Assembly (NCBI GenBank): GCA_020832415.1
Contig: JAFIES010000113.1
Span: forward strand, 1-34,918
Direction: 5' to 3'
DNA: 34,918 nucleotides
DNA from: Balneolaceae bacterium
GTDB lineage: Bacteria > Bacteroidota > Rhodothermia > Balneolales > Balneolaceae
Shown here: piece by piece, positions 32,122 through 34,918 of the stretch
How positions within the stretch are numbered: the stretch's first letter is position 1
Layout: every line of letters starts with the position of its first letter
Program-made: the position numbers and the translations under genes
Notes under the pieces: model-generated
Databases searched by the model: none
Told to the model about the DNA's origin: nothing
What the model saw: the letters and a program-made list of their open reading frames with translations, nothing else

Positions 32122-33573
32122 TTACACTCGTTTCATGTTTGTAAGCAAATCACTTACATCAACAGTAGCAATTCTTGATGTTATATCCGACATAGCGTAA
32201 GGCACAATCAGCAAGTTGTTATGGATCAAAGAGCCACAGGAATAGACAACATTGGGTACATATCCTTCGCGCTCTTCCTCGTTAGGAGTTAAAAACGGTT
32301 CTTCGAGCCGTGCAATTACTTTGGACGGATTTTCAAGATCGAGCAAAATGGCACTGATTACATATTGCCTCATTGGCCCGACGCCATGAGTTATCACTAT
32401 CCACCCCTCACTTGTTTCAATCGGTGAGCCGCAATTACCAATCTGAACAAATTCCCAGGGCATCGTTGGTTCCTGAATAATCTCAGCCTTATCCCAAAAG
32501 TGCAGGTGGTCAGAATACATAATGTAGTTATTCACTCCATCCATACGGGCAAGCATCACATATTTACCCTTTATTTTACGTGGGAAAAGTGCCATTCCCT
32601 TATTTTGAACCGCCTTTCCATTTAGGGTAACAATATCAAAGAAAACAAAATCTTTGGTTACAAGCAGCTGCGGAAGAATACAAACCCCGTTGTATGCCGT
32701 ATACGTCGCATAGTAGACAATTTCGCCACTTTCATAGAAAAATTGAACAAACCGCGCATCCTCTATTCCCTTACTTTCATTTACAGAAACCGGAAATATC
32801 ACACGCTCAGAAATATCATTTTTTGATTCAAATTTTATAAAGTAATTAGAATCGGCCAGCCACAGGATATTATCTATCGCTTCTTTATCAGCAGGATTCA
32901 GAGTATCGGCCTGGACCGCTGTAATGCTCTTCTTTAATTGACTGAATGTGAAGGATTCCTGCAGATTCTCAAATACCCGCATACTTGTTTTATTCCACGC
33001 TTTCATATGCTCAAGTTTAAGCTGAAACAGGTGCCGTATATACGATTGATCATGACGGATTTTTGGAGTTTCTACAAACTCACTTACGGGATTCAAAAGA
33101 ATTGAGCCATCTTCTTTAATAATGCCGCTTCGATATACGATGGAAGAGATATGGCCTTCTCCCGTAGCCCGGAGGCTCATAATAAACCGTAAACTTCCGG
33201 ATGCAACACCTTCCTGGTTTGGGTGTGGAACTATTGATGGATTAAAAAGGGCAGCAGATTCAATAGAGTACTCCATCGAAAAATAAGCTCCTATCAGTTG
33301 TTTCTTGGTACTGCTAATTTTCTTGCTCTCAGGAACATATTTCGAAACTTTCTTATAGTTTGCTTTAAACACTCCCGCGATATCTTTATGCCTGTCGGAG
33401 AAATTGAAATTCACTGCTTTCATCAAATCTGCTGCTCTTTCATCAGATAGATGCAGCACTCTTGAAATTATTCCGGGTATACGTTTTTCACTCTGTACGT
33501 GTGTACGGGTTATTACTCTTGATGCGTTCCTGCTGATTTTAGTTCTGCTTCTTTTAACGAGTTTCTTTTTCAC
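32122..33573 (-). CDS. GH130-family glycosidase or phosphorylase
   Basis: A 483-residue protein starting with GTG; AGGGAT lies just before the start and no nearer ATG fits. From about residue 105 it follows the GH130 five-bladed propeller: NPSIVPHP, then EGVASGSLRFIMSLRATGEGH, GIEDARFVQFF at 269-279, YTAYNG, QNKGMALFPRKIKGKYVMLARMDG, and GNCGSPIETSEGWIVITHGVG at 379-399. GH130 enzymes phosphorolyse or hydrolyse beta-mannosides. The basic 100-residue N-terminal extension and a helical insertion at about 165-245 separate it from the short phosphorylases, and it may not share their chemistry. The neighbouring GT4 gene and second GH130-like gene suggest mannoside metabolism. Confidence 0.87.
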   Translation of the reverse strand: MKKKLVKRSRTKISRNASRVITRTHVQSEKRIPGIISRVLHLSDERAADLMKAVNFNFSDRHKDIAGVFKANYKKVSKYVPESKKISSTKKQLIGAYFSMEYSIESAALFNPSIVPHPNQEGVASGSLRFIMSLRATGEGHISSIVYRSGIIKEDGSILLNPVSEFVETPKIRHDQSYIRHLFQLKLEHMKAWNKTSMRVFENLQESFTFSQLKKSITAVQADTLNPADKEAIDNILWLADSNYFIKFESKNDISERVIFPVSVNESKGIEDARFVQFFYESGEIVYYATYTAYNGVCILPQLLVTKDFVFFDIVTLNGKAVQNKGMALFPRKIKGKYVMLARMDGVNNYIMYSDHLHFWDKAEIIQEPTMPWEFVQIGNCGSPIETSEGWIVITHGVGPMRQYVISAILLDLENPSKVIARLEEPFLTPNEEEREGYVPNVVYSCGSLIHNNLLIVPYAMSDITSRIATVDVSDLLTNMKRV

Positions 33574-33642
33574 TTTATCCCTGGTTAAGAAAGTTTATTA
33601 CTTCTTATATACCTGAATTCGATTCATAGTAGCGAAATAAGA

Positions 33643-33739
33643 AGTCTCCCCTATAAAGGGGAGATTTAGAGGGGTGTCCATCGTTATTTGCCACAATCTG
33701 GTGAACATCCCCCTTAATCCCCCTTTGCTAAGAGGGACT
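33643..33739. repeat. GC-rich nested inverted repeat, copy 3
   Basis: The left arm starts AAGTCTCCCCTATAAAGGGG and continues to GAGGGGTGT; the reverse complement of the right arm starts AAGTCCCTCTTAGCAAAGGG and continues to AGGGGGATGTT. Arms of about 36 bp are imperfectly complementary. The GAGGGGTGT core is shared with copy 2. Confidence 0.7.
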
Positions 33740-33788
33740 TTTTTAAAGCCACTGTTTATAATCGAACTGAGGTATATATGCATAAGGT

Positions 33789-34808
33789 TTATGCCCGCTG
33801 CAATTTCAAAATAAGTTTATAAGTCTCAAGGTATGCCTGTGCCATTTTTTCTTTACTGAACTTTGAAAACGCCCACTCCCTGCACCTGTTTCTGTCAATT
33901 GATTTGATATTGTTTACCGCTTCGGCCGCTTCTTCGATAGTACGTACCAAAAACCCTGTTTCCCCGTCTATAATCAATTCTGGCATAGAACCTAAGTTGA
34001 ATGCGATAACAGGAGTACCGCACATCATTGATTCTGCCACACTAAGGCCAAATGGTTCGTTAAAACTGATTGGGTGTAAAAGTGCGTACGCTTCTCCCAG
34101 CAGCTTATCCCTCTCCTCTGATCCCGAATTGCCCACATACAGAATGTCATCATCATTAATGAAAGGCTTTACCTTGCTGTCAAAATAGTCCTGATCCTGT
34201 ATCAGGCCCGAAATAATTAATTTCCGTCCCGATTTTTTGGCAATCTGGATAGCTTCCCAAGCCCCTTTTTCAGGGTGAATTCTGCCAAAAAACAGCAGAT
34301 AATCTTTTGCATCTTCCCGGAATGTAAACTCATCTGAATTAATCCCATTATAGATAGTTGCAATGTAGTCAAGTTCCGGAGAACGGTCGGAATTGCTAAT
34401 GGATACGTAATAATTGTCGCTGTTATATTTTTTATATGCCGGCAATATCCTGGGAGATGAAAACCAATGAATAGTGGTGAGCATGGGTGTTTTAATCAGC
34501 CTGGAATAGCTAAGCGGGAGAAAATCGAAATGGTTATGGATGATATCGAATGCACCTGCCTGTTCCATCAAATTGCTGATGTGAAGGCATTCCCAAACCT
34601 TTGGATCCGTTTCCGGATTTTCTGCGTAACCCTCATTCGTCACAGATTGCAAACGGCCTATTGTAAGCGAATTACCTGTAGCAAACAGGGTAACGTCAAT
34701 ATCATTGGCTACTAACCCTTCGGTAATATTTGAAGCCACCTGTTCCCAGGGGCCGTATTTTTCCGGCGGCGTTCTCCATGCTATGGGCGACAATATGGCT
34801 ACTTTCAT
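33789..34808 (-). CDS. GT4-family glycosyltransferase
   Basis: A 339-residue retaining GT-B glycosyltransferase. The N-terminal domain has the GPWEQVASNITEGLVANDIDVTLFATG segment (starts GPWEQVAS, ends TLFATG) and IIHNHFDFLPL; the C-terminal domain has IYNGIN, FFGRIHPEKGAWEAI and the EX7E motif Glu251 to Glu259 (EPFGLSVAESMMCGTPVIAF). The donor is probably a nucleotide sugar such as GDP-mannose, inferred only from the GH130 neighbours. Its start lies 1 bp after the stop of the upstream GH130-like gene, so the two are translationally coupled. The next gene downstream is separated by the repeat element. Confidence 0.93.
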   Translation of the reverse strand: MKVAILSPIAWRTPPEKYGPWEQVASNITEGLVANDIDVTLFATGNSLTIGRLQSVTNEGYAENPETDPKVWECLHISNLMEQAGAFDIIHNHFDFLPLSYSRLIKTPMLTTIHWFSSPRILPAYKKYNSDNYYVSISNSDRSPELDYIATIYNGINSDEFTFREDAKDYLLFFGRIHPEKGAWEAIQIAKKSGRKLIISGLIQDQDYFDSKVKPFINDDDILYVGNSGSEERDKLLGEAYALLHPISFNEPFGLSVAESMMCGTPVIAFNLGSMPELIIDGETGFLVRTIEEAAEAVNNIKSIDRNRCREWAFSKFSKEKMAQAYLETYKLILKLQRA

Positions 34809-34809
34809 A

Positions 34810-34918
34810 CTATTTGGGATCTCGACGATTATTCAAACAGTGATCCACAAGCTCTTCTATATTGGCTGTGCCCACACACATTACCGTATCGGCTGCACCC
34901 CAGTAAATTTTTACTGTA
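34810..34918 (-). CDS. GH130-like protein, C-terminal fragment
   Basis: Only the last 36 codons are inside the window. They read TVKIYWGAADTVMCVGTANI and then EELVDHCLNNRRDPK. The IYWGAADTVMCVGTA stretch is the typical end of GH130 phosphorylases or beta-mannosidases, where the last strand carries YYGAADT. The family is thus likely, although the catalytic parts lie outside the window. It overlaps the GT4 operon start by a 1-bp spacing. Confidence 0.7.
   Translation of the reverse strand, partial: TVKIYWGAADTVMCVGTANIEELVDHCLNNRRDPK

Overview
The window looks like chromosomal DNA of a Gram-negative member of the Bacteroidota/FCB group, possibly Balneolota. The reasons are moderate-to-low GC, many starts without a strong Shine-Dalgarno sequence, a PorT-like beta-barrel protein, a short AraC regulator type with a fused N-terminal domain, and many small stress proteins typical of that group. 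The assignment is inference; there is no rRNA or marker gene here. I saw no tRNA, rRNA, CRISPR array, prophage or transposase gene.

1-7.1 kb is the end of a surface-polysaccharide or natural-product locus. A leftward operon encodes a luciferase-like flavin monooxygenase, a stand-alone amino-acid adenylation enzyme, an acyl carrier protein and a GNAT acyltransferase cut by the window edge. Rightward genes encode an N-formyltransferase, a left-handed beta-helix O-acetyltransferase and a WecG/TagA/CpsF glycosyltransferase. Together they could activate, oxidise and transfer an amino-acid-derived group onto a glycan.

7.5-28 kb is an envelope and general stress region. It holds YtxH, Lmo0937-type and other small membrane or lipoproteins, two paralogous AraC regulators, a fatty-acid desaturase, an M48 lipoprotein protease, AI-2E and YihY membrane proteins, and a three-gene signalling operon (receiver, CheB-CheR-PAS-histidine kinase, receiver). 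It continues with an ice-binding-like surface protein, a PA2169-type four-helix protein, a repeat-bearing glycine-rich stress protein, a YciE-type ferritin-like protein and a beta-barrel protein. A 16-bp imperfect palindrome close to TGTTA-N6-TCACA recurs upstream of many of these genes and upstream of the mla operon, which suggests a shared regulon.

28.3-31.2 kb encodes an Mla-type lipid transporter (permease, ATPase, MCE protein). 31.4-34.9 kb runs leftward and encodes a hemolysin-III family protein and a GH130/GT4/GH130 mannoside-type locus, whose first gene is cut by the window end.

The intergenic DNA contains three copies of a GC-rich nested inverted repeat (5.2, 30.0 and 33.6 kb), a MITE-like element with 18-bp perfect terminal inverted repeats at 27.0 kb, relics of its ends, and several clear intrinsic terminators.
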